From IMG/VR virus record IMGVR_UViG_3300032322_001765, positions 156,868 to 220,867 of that record: DNA of 64,000 bases; one strand, written 5' to 3'. The position numbers were made by a program, and so were the translations under genes. Source of the stretch: a virus. Below the pieces are notes generated by a model. It had not been told where the DNA came from, did not search any database, and saw nothing but the letters and a program-made list of their open reading frames with translations. Below are positions 1 to 9,647 of the stretch, in pieces; position 1 is the stretch's first letter; every line of letters begins with the position of its first letter.

Positions 1-701
1 TAGGTTGTAACGCCATACATTTCATAATTTCTTTTTAATTCATCGGCTAAATTTTCTTCATACCTAATGTAATCGTTTTTCTTTTTACCCAATAAAGGAT
101 ATTGGCAATATTTACATTTAAAAATACATCCTCTGCTTATCTCAATAGGTAAAACACAAGCATCAACCAAATCAGATTTTTGCCATTCAATGGTTAAATC
201 TGTATCATCGTTCTTGTAAGATTTTTCAGCATCTATTGCAACAGTGCCTTTATATTCTACCCAATTTAGATTATCTAAACGTTTTTTGGTTAGATAATCT
301 AGGTAGTGTGATATAGCTTCTTCAGCGTATCCCCAAATTATTCTGTCAACATATTTGGTTTCTAAAAAATTATCATCACCCTGAGATAGGGTAGTTTCAG
401 TACCGCCAATCACAGTTTTGACATGAGGGTATTTTTCTTTTATAGTTTTAAATAAAAAATTAACTTTGTTAAACTTATTAAAAAAAGTAATACTTACACC
501 CACAAATAGTGTTTTGTCTCCGATGTATTTTTCGAGTAATTGCTCAATTTCATTTTCAGTAAACTTGCTAAAAAAATCTATAACTTCTACCTCATAGTTT
601 TTTTTCTTTAACCAAGTACGTATTCTGAATGCTCCGGCTGGTCTCAATATTAAATCGTCATCAGCCATACCAGTAAATATTAGTCCGTGATATAGGCTCA
701 T
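1..701 (-). CDS. Cobalamin-type radical SAM protein (C-terminus cut by window edge)
   Basis: About 233 N-terminal residues are visible on the minus strand, starting at the ATG at 701; the rest lies outside the window. The N-terminal part looks like a B12-binding domain (GGTETTLSQGD loop region). It is followed by the radical SAM 4Fe-4S motif GCIFKCKYC (CxxxCxxC). The region around the motif (ISRGCIFKCKYCQYPLLGK) closely resembles the protein at 5002-6480, so the two are paralogues. The ATG overlaps the stop of the next gene as ATGA-type coupling. The reaction is unknown; B12 radical SAM enzymes usually methylate or rearrange unactivated carbons. Confidence 0.85.
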   Translation of the reverse strand, partial: MSLYHGLIFTGMADDDLILRPAGAFRIRTWLKKKNYEVEVIDFFSKFTENEIEQLLEKYIGDKTLFVGVSITFFNKFNKVNFLFKTIKEKYPHVKTVIGGTETTLSQGDDNFLETKYVDRIIWGYAEEAISHYLDYLTKKRLDNLNWVEYKGTVAIDAEKSYKNDDTDLTIEWQKSDLVDACVLPIEISRGCIFKCKYCQYPLLGKKKNDYIRYEENLADELKRNYEMYGVTT

Positions 702-1792
702 CGTTTAAAAAATATTCCCTGATTGTCACTAACTAATTTTTGTCCTTGCCACCAACCTTTTTTCCAACCATCTCTTAATATTGCTTGTATTAAAAAAGTG
801 CCACGGGTGTTTGGAATAAAAGATGCCCAAGGACCCATGTACATGTAACTTGTATCAACCGAATTTACATCTGCCCAATGAATTACTTGTATAAGGCTTT
901 TTTCTAAAACAGTGCCGATATGATAAGGGTTACTACCATAATTAGGATGTCTGTGATAGCTTAAATTCTTTTCTTTAGCAATTTCTGAAATCCAATCATA
1001 AATTTCGCTTGCGAATATTTCTCTTTCTCTTTCAAATTCCACACCTATCATTGCCGGCGATCTAATACAGTAGTTAGTAGCTTGTATACCTTTTTCTTCT
1101 ATCCAAAGAATCTTGTCAATTGCATGTCTTACTTGTTCTCTACTTTCTACTGTGAATGATACTTGTGCTAATGCTATGCCTTCTTCAATTACATTCGTGA
1201 GTGCAGATGACACGTTTTTCCAAACCTTTTCTGAATGATACTCTGGATGATGAATACTCATGCATACGCTTGAAAGTTTGACTTTTGCTAATTCTTTTAC
1301 GTAATCTTTATTTTGTAATTTTACTCCATTGGTGTATACAGTAACAAGCTTGTGAGATTTACCGTAGGGAATACTTTGTATCTTTGCTATAAGTTCAGGT
1401 AAATCTTTTCTCATGGTTGGTTCTGCTCCTGCAAGACAAACAACCTGACCAGGTGCAGCCTTGGCAGTGGTTACTATCCACTCTAATGATTTATCTTGTA
1501 AAGTGTTATCAGGGTCGTGATAGCAATGTTTACACTGAACATTGCATTTATCGGTAACTTCTATAGTCGATACATTATTGTAAATATCCCAACATGGATT
1601 ATCAGGATCTTTTTGCGTTATACTATCCCAAAATTCATATGATTTTTCAACCATTGCCTCTTGATATCCATGCGAAGGGCAGGTTTTGGTAATATAGGCT
1701 GAACCGTCAGTTCTATATTCAATTTGAGCTGGTAGTTCTCTATAACATACTTTACACAATCCGGTAGTAAAGTAAGAATTTACTAATTCCAT
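698..1792 (-). CDS. Radical SAM protein with Tes/MJ0619-like cysteine N-terminus
   Basis: This 364-residue protein has an N-terminal metal-binding-like module (C13xxC16 ... CPSHG near 38-42). The radical SAM cluster is DKCNVQCKHC with Cys83, Cys87 and Cys90, and a GAEPTMR segment corresponds to the GGE SAM-binding motif. The N-terminal pattern is typical of the MJ0619/tetraether synthase (Tes) branch, whose members do difficult carbon-carbon or methylation chemistry; this is family-level resemblance only. It is a close paralogue of the protein at 3355-4452, including the shared C-terminal GWKKGWWQGQKLVSD segment. It lies in a tightly overlapping minus-strand operon. Substrate unknown. Confidence 0.85.
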   Translation of the reverse strand: MELVNSYFTTGLCKVCYRELPAQIEYRTDGSAYITKTCPSHGYQEAMVEKSYEFWDSITQKDPDNPCWDIYNNVSTIEVTDKCNVQCKHCYHDPDNTLQDKSLEWIVTTAKAAPGQVVCLAGAEPTMRKDLPELIAKIQSIPYGKSHKLVTVYTNGVKLQNKDYVKELAKVKLSSVCMSIHHPEYHSEKVWKNVSSALTNVIEEGIALAQVSFTVESREQVRHAIDKILWIEEKGIQATNYCIRSPAMIGVEFEREREIFASEIYDWISEIAKEKNLSYHRHPNYGSNPYHIGTVLEKSLIQVIHWADVNSVDTSYMYMGPWASFIPNTRGTFLIQAILRDGWKKGWWQGQKLVSDNQGIFFKR

Positions 1793-1805
1793 AATTTTTC
1801 CTAAA

Positions 1806-2435
1806 CTATTTTGTTCCGTAAAACCACAAGAAAGTCAAATCTTTTCCAGTATTTTTGACTTCAAATGTGATGTTTTTAAATCCAATTTCTTCAAATATTA
1901 ATTTGTATTTTTCTACAGAAGTATGAAAAACTGGTAATGGATAACCAAGATATTCAAAATAATTTTCAAATTCTTCATGTCCTGTAAATTCCTTACATCC
2001 TAAAGTTACGTATACAGGCATGTTATGTTTTACCATTTTATAAAACAATTTAAATGATATAATTTGTTTTTCCATAGGCAAATGCATGATTGAGTAAAAA
2101 CAAGTTATTAAATCAAATGTGTTTTCAGGAAAGGATAATTCACAGGTATCACACAAAACAGTTTTGGCATTCGGAGCGTGTTTATTTACATATTGTAATG
2201 CTTCACCTGCAATATCAGATCCAGTGACTTCGTGCCCTAAATCATGAAAAAATTTAATTACAGGATATCCAGTCCCGCACCCCGCATCTAAGACTTTACT
2301 TGTTTTTGGTAATTTTGCAGCTAGCCCTTCTAATTGCTCTGTGTTATTAAAGTAAGTGTCTCTTTCAATGTCATGAAAAGATGAAAATTTATTATATACA
2401 CTTGATAGTTCATCGGTTATCTGAAGGTAATTCAT
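1806..2435 (-). CDS. Class I SAM-dependent methyltransferase
   Basis: This 209-residue protein has a clear motif I (VLDAGCGTGYPVIKF, near residue 50), an acidic motif II (GSDIAGEAL) and a motif-IV-like segment FDLITCFYSIMHLP. This is a Rossmann-fold methyltransferase without membrane segments. No Shine-Dalgarno sequence is visible; instead an AATAAATA box lies 5 nt before the ATG (see 2441-2448). It sits between two radical SAM genes, so it probably methylates an intermediate of the same pathway; the target is unknown. Confidence 0.85.
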   Translation of the reverse strand: MNYLQITDELSSVYNKFSSFHDIERDTYFNNTEQLEGLAAKLPKTSKVLDAGCGTGYPVIKFFHDLGHEVTGSDIAGEALQYVNKHAPNAKTVLCDTCELSFPENTFDLITCFYSIMHLPMEKQIISFKLFYKMVKHNMPVYVTLGCKEFTGHEEFENYFEYLGYPLPVFHTSVEKYKLIFEEIGFKNITFEVKNTGKDLTFLWFYGTK

Positions 2436-2440
2436 CGTAA

Positions 2441-2448
2441 TATTTATT
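2441..2448 (-). promoter_or_regulatory. T4-late-promoter-like box before methyltransferase
   Basis: Minus-strand AATAAATA lies 5 nt upstream of the start codon at 2435, with no Shine-Dalgarno sequence between. T4 late promoters are TATAAATA at about -10, so transcription would begin at or next to the ATG. Assignment is by resemblance in an AT-rich background. Confidence 0.45.
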
Positions 2449-2467
2449 TCTTAATTTTAATAGGTTT

Positions 2468-3358
2468 TTATTCTAATGTGTATTCAATTTTATAAAATTT
2501 TAATTCTTTCAAAAATCGAGTTGAATCTACATAATCTCCCATTAAATACGATCCGGTTTTGGTCAAGTTTAAGTCTTGAAGTATTGCTGAAACAACTAAA
2601 CAAGCAGAGTAATAATATCCTGAAAATGTTTTAATTGTTAATTTTTGATTTTCTGATTGTATTATTATTTTAGAATATTCATCTCCTAAATTTATCTCAT
2701 CCATTTGCATATAAAAACCTGCAGTGTTTATATTTGAAAAATTTTCTTTTGCTACTTTAAGTTCATAATTTGGAATAGGATTTACATATCCGATATCAAA
2801 TTTTTTTTGTTGGCTTGTACTAGTAGGAATCCAATTACCATCTACTAAGGTACAATCTAGAATTTGGTTGCTTTCATGTATTGTTAAGTATTCATCTATG
2901 TTTTGCTGAGATAGGTTTCTATTACTCCAACAAGTTTTAAAATGAGCTAGAATACTTAATTCATTTTCTACTTTTAACATTTGAAGAAATGGTAAAAATG
3001 AAGTTGCCCCGCAATCAAAGACATAGGTATTTTTTGAAAATTTATATTTTTCAAGAAGATTATAATTTATTTGAGCAGGAGAGTGACAATCAAAAAAACT
3101 AGTGTCAGCTTTTTCTATTTTTTTTAATAAATTTTCTTGATAGTTAATATTATTAGTGCAATTAATTACTAAATTAAAATTACTGTAACCGTCAAAATTT
3201 TCAATCGTGTCACACACATACTCTACATTTTCTTTTGACTGCTGTTTAAGTAAATTTTCGTTTTTTCCTAATATGGTTACATTTAATCCTTTGTCACATA
3301 GTAGTTTTAATATTTCTTTACCTAAATTTCCGTAACTACCTAGCAACAATATTTTCAT
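2468..3358 (-). CDS. NAD(P)-binding oxidoreductase, saccharopine-dehydrogenase-like
   Basis: This 296-residue protein has an N-terminal Rossmann motif GSYGNLGKEILKLL (residues 7-20, GxxGxxG). A segment near 95-125 (DCHSPAQINYNLLEKYKFSKNTYVFDCGATSF) is reminiscent of saccharopine dehydrogenase-like reductases. The C-terminal half has no motif I can name. The start overlaps the end of the upstream radical SAM gene by 4 nt, so the two are translationally coupled. It could reduce or oxidise a pathway intermediate. The family call is moderate and the substrate unknown. Confidence 0.6.
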   Translation of the reverse strand: MKILLLGSYGNLGKEILKLLCDKGLNVTILGKNENLLKQQSKENVEYVCDTIENFDGYSNFNLVINCTNNINYQENLLKKIEKADTSFFDCHSPAQINYNLLEKYKFSKNTYVFDCGATSFLPFLQMLKVENELSILAHFKTCWSNRNLSQQNIDEYLTIHESNQILDCTLVDGNWIPTSTSQQKKFDIGYVNPIPNYELKVAKENFSNINTAGFYMQMDEINLGDEYSKIIIQSENQKLTIKTFSGYYYSACLVVSAILQDLNLTKTGSYLMGDYVDSTRFLKELKFYKIEYTLE

Positions 3359-4452
3359 ATGTTTTTTGAAAAACTTAAAGTGTTTACTTGTTTTGAGTCA
3401 GAAACAAGACGTTGCCCTTGCCACCAACCACGCTTCCAACCTTCTCTTAAAATAATTTGTAAATGCAAAGTAGCAAGTGTTACTGGAACAAAATCTGCCC
3501 AAGGACCCATATTCATCCAAGACAAATCAACATTTTTTACACTCGCCCAATGAATTACTTGTAAGAATAAACCATCTAACAAATATGCAATATGATAAGG
3601 ATTACTGCCACCATTTGGGTGTTTTTCAAAACTAAGATTTTTTTCTTTGGCAACTTGTTCTATCCATATTACAATGTCGCTAGCAAAAATTTCTTGATCG
3701 TCTATAGCAGTGCCTATCTCAGCAGGACTACGAATACAAAAATTACCTGGTATTCTATTTTGAGATTTAAACCAAAGCATTTTGTCAATTGCATATCTAA
3801 CTTCATCAATGTTTTCTACAGTAAATGATACTTGTCCTAATCCTATGTTAGTGTTATGTACTACTAATTCTACTCCGGTGGATATTTTTTCCCACAATTG
3901 CTCTTTATGGTATTCTGGATTATGAACGCTGAGATTTATTGTTCCTAATCCTGCCGCTTCTAATTTTTCAACATAACCGGGTTCTGCAAGTTTTATTCCG
4001 TTAGAATAGAGCCCAATCATTTTATTAGATTTTTCTTTAGCTTCTGTTATTATTTCGAACAAATCTTCTCTCATTGTGGGTTCAGCTCCCATTAAACATA
4101 CATTATTAAATGGAGCACTTATTATTTTGTTAACTATAAAATCTTTTGGTTTATCTTTAATTTTATTATCTGGGTTATGATAACAATGTTTACACATAAC
4201 ATTGCACCTATCAGTAATGTCAATACACACAAGTTGATTATAACCCATAGTTGTGGGATTATTAGGATTAAATTGAGGGGCTGATTCCCAAAATTCATAA
4301 GATTTTTCTACTACGAATTCTTCATATCCATGATTAGGGCATGTTTTAGTAATGTAGGCTGCGCCATCACTTCTATACTCAATCGTCGCAGGTAATTCTA
4401 AGTAACACGTACTACATAAGCCGCGAGTTGGATATGATTTTATTATTTCCAT
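3355..4452 (-). CDS. Radical SAM protein with Tes/MJ0619-like N-terminus (paralogue)
   Basis: This 365-residue paralogue of the 698-1792 product is collinear over its whole length. It has N-terminal CSTCYLELPA and CPNHGYEE cysteine motifs, radical SAM DRCNVMCKHCYHNPDN, a GAEPTMRED segment, FCIRSPAEIG, HPNGGSNPYHI and a C-terminal GWKRGWWQGQRLVSD. Two such genes flanking a methyltransferase and an oxidoreductase point to a duplicated enzyme module acting on similar substrates. It overlaps the hydroxylase-like gene upstream by one base (TAATG type). Confidence 0.85.
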   Translation of the reverse strand: MEIIKSYPTRGLCSTCYLELPATIEYRSDGAAYITKTCPNHGYEEFVVEKSYEFWESAPQFNPNNPTTMGYNQLVCIDITDRCNVMCKHCYHNPDNKIKDKPKDFIVNKIISAPFNNVCLMGAEPTMREDLFEIITEAKEKSNKMIGLYSNGIKLAEPGYVEKLEAAGLGTINLSVHNPEYHKEQLWEKISTGVELVVHNTNIGLGQVSFTVENIDEVRYAIDKMLWFKSQNRIPGNFCIRSPAEIGTAIDDQEIFASDIVIWIEQVAKEKNLSFEKHPNGGSNPYHIAYLLDGLFLQVIHWASVKNVDLSWMNMGPWADFVPVTLATLHLQIILREGWKRGWWQGQRLVSDSKQVNTLSFSKNI

Positions 4453-5009
4453 TATTGTTCCTTAATAATTCCAAAAAAATTGAATAGATATTTAGGTTTA
4501 AATCCGCAGTTTATGCCGCCATGCCAATTAGTTCTTGATGGCCACTTGTAAACTGCACCTTGGTCTTGAAAATACATACAATGATCTTCTATCATTACTG
4601 CATGTCCTACAGTAGGTTTTGATATATGACATGTAAATCTAGCTGTATTTAGTGTTTCATAATAAGCTTCATTATCATTGCAATCCCAATGCCATGGTGT
4701 CATGTAACCAGGATTAATTCTACTAATCCAACAACTTAATGGATCTACATTTACGTAATCAGCAAATATAGTGACAATTTTTTCATCAAAGTGTACTTCG
4801 GGAAAAAACATATCCCAGCCTGCGTTACCGCCATCTTTTATAAGCTTGAAACCAGCTTCTTCCCAAAGTTTCGCCATTTCTTTTATGCCTATAATTTCAT
4901 CCGTACCTTTGTGTCTAGGTCCTATGTATCCTGGTTCTTTGTTATCTAAGACAGAAATTATAGAATCCCAGTCAATTAAGTGTGAAATATTTCCAATAAG
5001 TTCAGCCAT
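4452..5009 (-). CDS. Cupin/2OG-Fe(II)-type hydroxylase-like protein
   Basis: This 185-residue protein shows the double-stranded beta-helix metal motif: PWHWDCND (H-x-D) near residues 112-119 and a distal histidine in NWHGGINCGFKPKYLFNFFG near 161. This resembles aspartyl/asparaginyl hydroxylase-type oxygenases. It is paralogous to the 172-residue protein at 6477-6995; both end in a WHG..NCGFK.+YL(F/Y).F(F/L)G signature. Each paralogue precedes or follows a cobalamin radical SAM gene with a short overlap, suggesting they act on a common product. Substrate not known. Confidence 0.65.
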   Translation of the reverse strand: MAELIGNISHLIDWDSIISVLDNKEPGYIGPRHKGTDEIIGIKEMAKLWEEAGFKLIKDGGNAGWDMFFPEVHFDEKIVTIFADYVNVDPLSCWISRINPGYMTPWHWDCNDNEAYYETLNTARFTCHISKPTVGHAVMIEDHCMYFQDQGAVYKWPSRTNWHGGINCGFKPKYLFNFFGIIKEQ

Positions 5010-6480
5010 TTTTTAATTTATCTATCAAGGGGGTAAAATAATCAGTTATTGGATTATCAATTGTTCCTAACTTATAATCTACGTTATCTTTTCTAGGACC
5101 TCTTGCAGTCCAAACTTTATGATTTAATTCTGTCGCTAACTCATGCGCCCGTGCATATGTTAAAATATCTGTCCCATCATTTTTAATCCAGTGTGTAGGT
5201 TTGTTTTTGTCAGGAATGGTATATCCAAATTTTTCTGGGTCTTTATCTATTTCACTTGGATGAATCGTAGATCCTTCATAATAAGGATGAATTATTAATC
5301 CTAAAAATGATGCACCGTAATTAACAGGACAATCGTCTTTGGAAAACCAATCTGCTTGTTCTCTAACAAATGCTTCATCCTCTTCGGGAAGACCAACTAT
5401 ATAACCGCCATTGATTGATACTGTATCTCCCCAGTGTTCTTGCATTTCATATAAAGCCTGCTTTCTTCTAGATGGATTCATTCCTTTACCAGCAAATTTA
5501 CCAGCAGCTGGATGAAATGATTCTATTCCTATATAACAAGATGAAAGTCCTCCTTCTTTGAGTAAAGGTATTTGCTTTGGTTGTGTTGCGATAATGTCTG
5601 CACGAATGTAAGCTTTTGTTTGTAGATTAAAAGGCAATTTGTTTCTTACTCTCGCCATCATTTCTAATTTTTCAATTGAGTCGTTAAAGGTGTCATCTGC
5701 AATAAAATATTTCGTAGTTCCAAACTCATTATAATTTCTAATTAGTTCGTTATATATCGTATCTTCTGTTTTTGTATATCCAGCTACATCCTTTTGTCCA
5801 ATGAGAGGGAACGAACAAAAATTGCATTTAAATTTACATCCTCTTGCTATCTCTAAATTTAAAATTTCATTAGCGTTTATTTGGTCATATTTTGTATAGA
5901 TAGTTGAACAATAATTCCAACCCCAATCACGAGAATTTGAATTGATATCGTGTTGTATTATCTTAGGCCATAATCTTTTTTGGTCTTTTAATAAATCAAT
6001 TGTTTGATTTTCTCCTAAACCATTTATAAAATAATCAGCAGGAAAATCTCTGTAAAATTCAATTTTTGGTCCGCCTAAAATTATTTTAATTTTTTTATTT
6101 TTTTCTTTTACAACATTCGTCCAATCACTAACTTCTCCCATAACTGCACTATATGTTAAACTATCTTTGCTAATCGTAGGACTTTCACCTGATTCTGTAA
6201 ACCAGGCAATATTACAAGAACTAAATCTACTATTTTTTACGAAAGGGGTTCGATATGGCCACCAAGTTGTGGAAAAACCAACCATTTTAGTGTTATCGCC
6301 TATTGCCAAATTGCATATAGTTTTCCATGTGTCTAAAGTTAGAGCAGAAGAAAAATCAACTACTAAAGTTTTAAACCCGTTAGATCGTAAATGACTAGCA
6401 AGCCTGTGTGCTCCATATCCTCTAGACCAAGTAGGAAATGTCGCCGTATCAGTGACTAATATTACATCAAAGGTATTCAT
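5002..6480 (-). CDS. Cobalamin-type radical SAM protein
   Basis: This 492-residue protein has an N-terminal B12-binding-like domain (residues about 1-170, with ILGGPKIEFYRD and INGLGENQT matching the usual GG.. and GEGE-like positions). The radical SAM cluster motif is IARGCKFKCNFC (Cys215, Cys219, Cys222), followed by an Elp3-type TIM barrel (YFIADDTFNDS, CYIGIESFHPAAGKFAGKG, GYIVGLPEEDE). It is paralogous to the truncated gene at the window start. It overlaps neighbours on both sides by a few bases. Confidence 0.9.
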   Translation of the reverse strand: MNTFDVILVTDTATFPTWSRGYGAHRLASHLRSNGFKTLVVDFSSALTLDTWKTICNLAIGDNTKMVGFSTTWWPYRTPFVKNSRFSSCNIAWFTESGESPTISKDSLTYSAVMGEVSDWTNVVKEKNKKIKIILGGPKIEFYRDFPADYFINGLGENQTIDLLKDQKRLWPKIIQHDINSNSRDWGWNYCSTIYTKYDQINANEILNLEIARGCKFKCNFCSFPLIGQKDVAGYTKTEDTIYNELIRNYNEFGTTKYFIADDTFNDSIEKLEMMARVRNKLPFNLQTKAYIRADIIATQPKQIPLLKEGGLSSCYIGIESFHPAAGKFAGKGMNPSRRKQALYEMQEHWGDTVSINGGYIVGLPEEDEAFVREQADWFSKDDCPVNYGASFLGLIIHPYYEGSTIHPSEIDKDPEKFGYTIPDKNKPTHWIKNDGTDILTYARAHELATELNHKVWTARGPRKDNVDYKLGTIDNPITDYFTPLIDKLKNG

Positions 6481-6995
6481 ACGTAGCCTAAAAAATGATA
6501 CAAGTATTGTTTTTTAAAACCACAATTAGAAGCACCGTGCCAATCTAAAAAGTTATTCCATTTAATTATAGTATTTTTTGATTGCATGTAGTAGGATTTA
6601 TCTTCGATCATTAATAATTGACCATAAGCCGGATCATGTATAAAACAAGTATATCTAACAAGTTTTCCTAATTTATTATATTCACTTAAATTGTCATCAA
6701 CGTCTTGGTGCCATGGTGCATTTTTTCCCGGTCTTAGACAGCTTATCCAAGAACGGATAGGCTTACAATTTACAATTTGTGAAAATTTATTTTCAACCTC
6801 TTTATTGTAATGTAAATTTGGATAATAATTTATCCACTCAACTTGCACCGATGTATATTTTGCAGATTCCCATAAAGTAGATATTTCATTAAATTCTCCC
6901 TTTTCGTTTTTATAAAAATCTAAACCAATCGTTCTTACCTCTCCTTGCATTTGAGATATTTCCAAAACTACATCGTCCCAAAAACTGTCATTCAT
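6477..6995 (-). CDS. Cupin/2OG-Fe(II)-type hydroxylase-like protein (paralogue)
   Basis: This 172-residue protein has the likely iron facial triad in APWHQDVDDN (H-x-D, near residues 95-104) and a distal histidine in LDWHGASNCGFKKQYLYHFLG. It shares the C-terminal signature and spacing of the 4452-5009 product at lower overall similarity. It lies in an operon with overlaps of 4 nt and 8 nt to cobalamin radical SAM genes. Hydroxylation or cupin-type chemistry is inferred from fold motifs only. Confidence 0.65.
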   Translation of the reverse strand: MNDSFWDDVVLEISQMQGEVRTIGLDFYKNEKGEFNEISTLWESAKYTSVQVEWINYYPNLHYNKEVENKFSQIVNCKPIRSWISCLRPGKNAPWHQDVDDNLSEYNKLGKLVRYTCFIHDPAYGQLLMIEDKSYYMQSKNTIIKWNNFLDWHGASNCGFKKQYLYHFLGYV

Positions 6996-8991
6996 CTTTT
7001 TTTCCTGCTCTCGACATTTGAAACAATTTCATTTTAATTCTCTCATTTGTGTCTTTTCTAAATGTTGCAAAATTTCTATACATACTGGATTTGTTTTTCC
7101 ATTCGACATCAATAGCTTTTGTAACTAAACTTACGGTTTCTAATTTAGGTAATATTTTTTTGTTACCTTCTTCTTCCCATATGTCCCAACGATATTTGTT
7201 ATCCCAAATGAGTTCTTCAGGCACTGCAAATGTACTATTTTTACAGTAAAGTAAGCAATCCTCAAGTAAATCATCTATTATTTCAACAAACTCACATCTT
7301 AAAGATTCATATATTTCATCACGATTAGTACACCACAGCCAAGCATAAGAAGCATAAACAGTCCAAGTTCCTTTAATCGGTCCTATTTCAAATTGCCTCC
7401 ATGACTTATTCCAAAACTTACCTTCAGCTATAGGGGTAAGGTATTCATCATAAATTGGCTTATAAAAATTATCAACCTTAGATAGTGCGGTGAAGATTTT
7501 TTTGAAAACAACGTCTAACGGAACTTCTTTAATATGAAATAGTATGTCAATAAATGGAGTAAGCATTGCCATATTCATTAATACTAAGTTCATGTCATTC
7601 ATAAAAAACATTTCTTTCCAATCTTCAACAGAGTAGGAATAACAACTGATTGGAATATGAAGTGTATTTTCTTTGGGAAAGTTTTTTGATCTATACAATT
7701 GTAAGGCGTTTGATTCATTGTCATTTAGTAAAGACATTGATTCATCTATTGCGATTGGTGCTAATTTCATATCAAATTTAGCTAAGTAATCGGGATTACC
7801 TATAGGTGCATCAGGTAAAACATATAATGGGACATGATGAGTATGAGGTTTAATACTATTCATGAGTGAATATTCTATGGCTGTTTCTTGATAGAATGTT
7901 TCTACTTTCATACCAGGCAAACCTAAAATAAGTTCAACAATCACATCAATGTCATATTTTTCAATTAAATATTTTGCTAGGCTTACATTTTCTTCAGGTG
8001 TAACATCTGTTCTTTCGATATTTTCTAATATCTTTTCATCAATTGTTTGTAGACTTATTTGATATAATGTTACAAGACCTGATTGAATCAAAGGTTCTAA
8101 TACTGCTTGCCTTTTGGCAGATTTAGTTTTCGCTAATCCGGTTATACCTACGAATTTCATATAATCATTTTGTTGAGCCAGTAAATTTGCAATATCGGGA
8201 TCTCTTTTTAAGATACCAAAGTTTGCATCAGTAAGCCAAACAGTATGAACATTTAACTCTCTAAAGAAAGAAATATCATCAACAAGACTTTCCATTTCTT
8301 TTACAATAACTTTAGTGTTTGTGCCTCCTCCCCATTCACAATAGGTACATTTATACATACAACCCCTATTTGTTTCGTACATAGCACCTAAAATTTTGTT
8401 TTTACTTTTAGCATATTCTGCAATTTTTCTAGCATGATCAATGTTTGCTCTTATAATATCTGGTGGATATTTAAACTCTCTTTTGTCTCCTTCCGGACCG
8501 TAGCCTTTTCTTGAATAACTACCTCTTACCTTAAGCCAATTGATTTCGTTTTCTACTAACATATCTAACATGTCAGTTATAAAAAATTCACCGTATTCAA
8601 CTGGTCTAGAAACAACATCAAAATAGGGATGATTTTTAAACCATAAAAAAGGTTGAGTGTAGGTTGTGTGTTGGTGAGGACCGCCTAGCGATAAAATTGC
8701 ATTTGGCTTACGTTCTTTAATTGCGTTAGCAACTACCTTTACTATTTCCCAATTCCACATGTAACTACTAAATAAGTAAACATCAGCATCTTTACTTACG
8801 GCATCATCAACAATGTCATCTACCGAATATTGTTCATAGTCTGTAACAGGTGGTATCCATTCCCATTGTTCAACGTGTTTTCCATTTAATTCATAATATC
8901 TTTTAAATTCATACCACATGAGTGGCAAATACACATGACTCATTTGCCATGTATTATAATGAAAAATAAATATTTTTTTCTTGTTATCCAT
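6988..8991 (-). CDS. Large cobalamin-type radical SAM protein
   Basis: This 667-residue protein has an N-terminal B12-binding-like region (FSSYMWNW, SLGGPHQHTT, SRPVEYGEFF up to about residue 140). The radical SAM motif is NRGCMYKCTYCEWGGGTNTK (Cys211, Cys215, Cys218), followed by a TIM barrel with VWLTDANFGI, QISLQTIDEKIL and VELILGLPGMKVETF. About 250 C-terminal residues are of unknown type. It is the largest enzyme of the block, and its stop overlaps the next gene by 8 nt. Reaction unknown. Confidence 0.9.
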   Translation of the reverse strand: MDNKKKIFIFHYNTWQMSHVYLPLMWYEFKRYYELNGKHVEQWEWIPPVTDYEQYSVDDIVDDAVSKDADVYLFSSYMWNWEIVKVVANAIKERKPNAILSLGGPHQHTTYTQPFLWFKNHPYFDVVSRPVEYGEFFITDMLDMLVENEINWLKVRGSYSRKGYGPEGDKREFKYPPDIIRANIDHARKIAEYAKSKNKILGAMYETNRGCMYKCTYCEWGGGTNTKVIVKEMESLVDDISFFRELNVHTVWLTDANFGILKRDPDIANLLAQQNDYMKFVGITGLAKTKSAKRQAVLEPLIQSGLVTLYQISLQTIDEKILENIERTDVTPEENVSLAKYLIEKYDIDVIVELILGLPGMKVETFYQETAIEYSLMNSIKPHTHHVPLYVLPDAPIGNPDYLAKFDMKLAPIAIDESMSLLNDNESNALQLYRSKNFPKENTLHIPISCYSYSVEDWKEMFFMNDMNLVLMNMAMLTPFIDILFHIKEVPLDVVFKKIFTALSKVDNFYKPIYDEYLTPIAEGKFWNKSWRQFEIGPIKGTWTVYASYAWLWCTNRDEIYESLRCEFVEIIDDLLEDCLLYCKNSTFAVPEELIWDNKYRWDIWEEEGNKKILPKLETVSLVTKAIDVEWKNKSSMYRNFATFRKDTNERIKMKLFQMSRAGKKDE

Positions 8992-9643
8992 ATATCTTTT
9001 TGTGTATGTCTGTTAAATTAATTGGCCATTTTCCAAAATGTGTCAATCCTGATTTAAACAATAACTCTACATTTACTTTACTTTCAATTGTCGCTTTGCT
9101 AAATCTGTCAGTATCAAATCCTATGATACTTTTTACATTTTCAAGTTCTACAAATGGGTTTTCTTTTTCAACGGTAGCATAAAAATCTATACAATGCATT
9201 TGACCATTAGTATCATAATAATGACTATGAGGATAAATCGTTGCTTTTAAATATCCTAAATTTACTTGATCGTAAATTATTGTACTTATATCTTCGTACC
9301 AATTTTCGTTTAAATTTTTATGTTTAAAAATTAAATCATTGCAGGTATTACCATACCATTTTATGAAAATTTTATTATCTTTAATATCTAATACTTCGGG
9401 TGCATATGGTTTTGATTCAAAAATTTTTAAATATTTACACTCACGTTCAAACATAAATTCAATATGATTTTTATCATAACACAATCTTACCTGTTTAGAT
9501 TGATATTCATTTGGGTAAGAAAAATTCATGCAAAAAACATTGCCCTCAGGATTAATTCTGGGTTCATAACACATTTGAGTTGTTGTTAGCTCACCAGTGG
9601 ACTCATGAGTTTTATAATATAAATTCCAGTTTTCTAAATCCAT
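8984..9643 (-). CDS. Kinase-like (APH/protein-kinase fold) protein, function unknown
   Basis: This 219-residue protein has features suggesting a degenerate kinase fold. A FERECKYLKIFES.. segment and KIFIKWYGNTCNDLI resemble the helix-C/hinge region. YPHSHYYDTNGQMHCIDFYA (about residues 145-165) sits where H(G)D...N...IDF of small-molecule kinases would be, but the catalytic HxD is not clearly intact. It is the promoter-proximal gene of the 1-9.6 kb operon; a GATAAATA box lies 4 nt before the ATG and no Shine-Dalgarno sequence is visible. Confidence 0.45.
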   Translation of the reverse strand: MDLENWNLYYKTHESTGELTTTQMCYEPRINPEGNVFCMNFSYPNEYQSKQVRLCYDKNHIEFMFERECKYLKIFESKPYAPEVLDIKDNKIFIKWYGNTCNDLIFKHKNLNENWYEDISTIIYDQVNLGYLKATIYPHSHYYDTNGQMHCIDFYATVEKENPFVELENVKSIIGFDTDRFSKATIESKVNVELLFKSGLTHFGKWPINLTDIHKKIYG

Positions 9644-9647
9644 CTGG

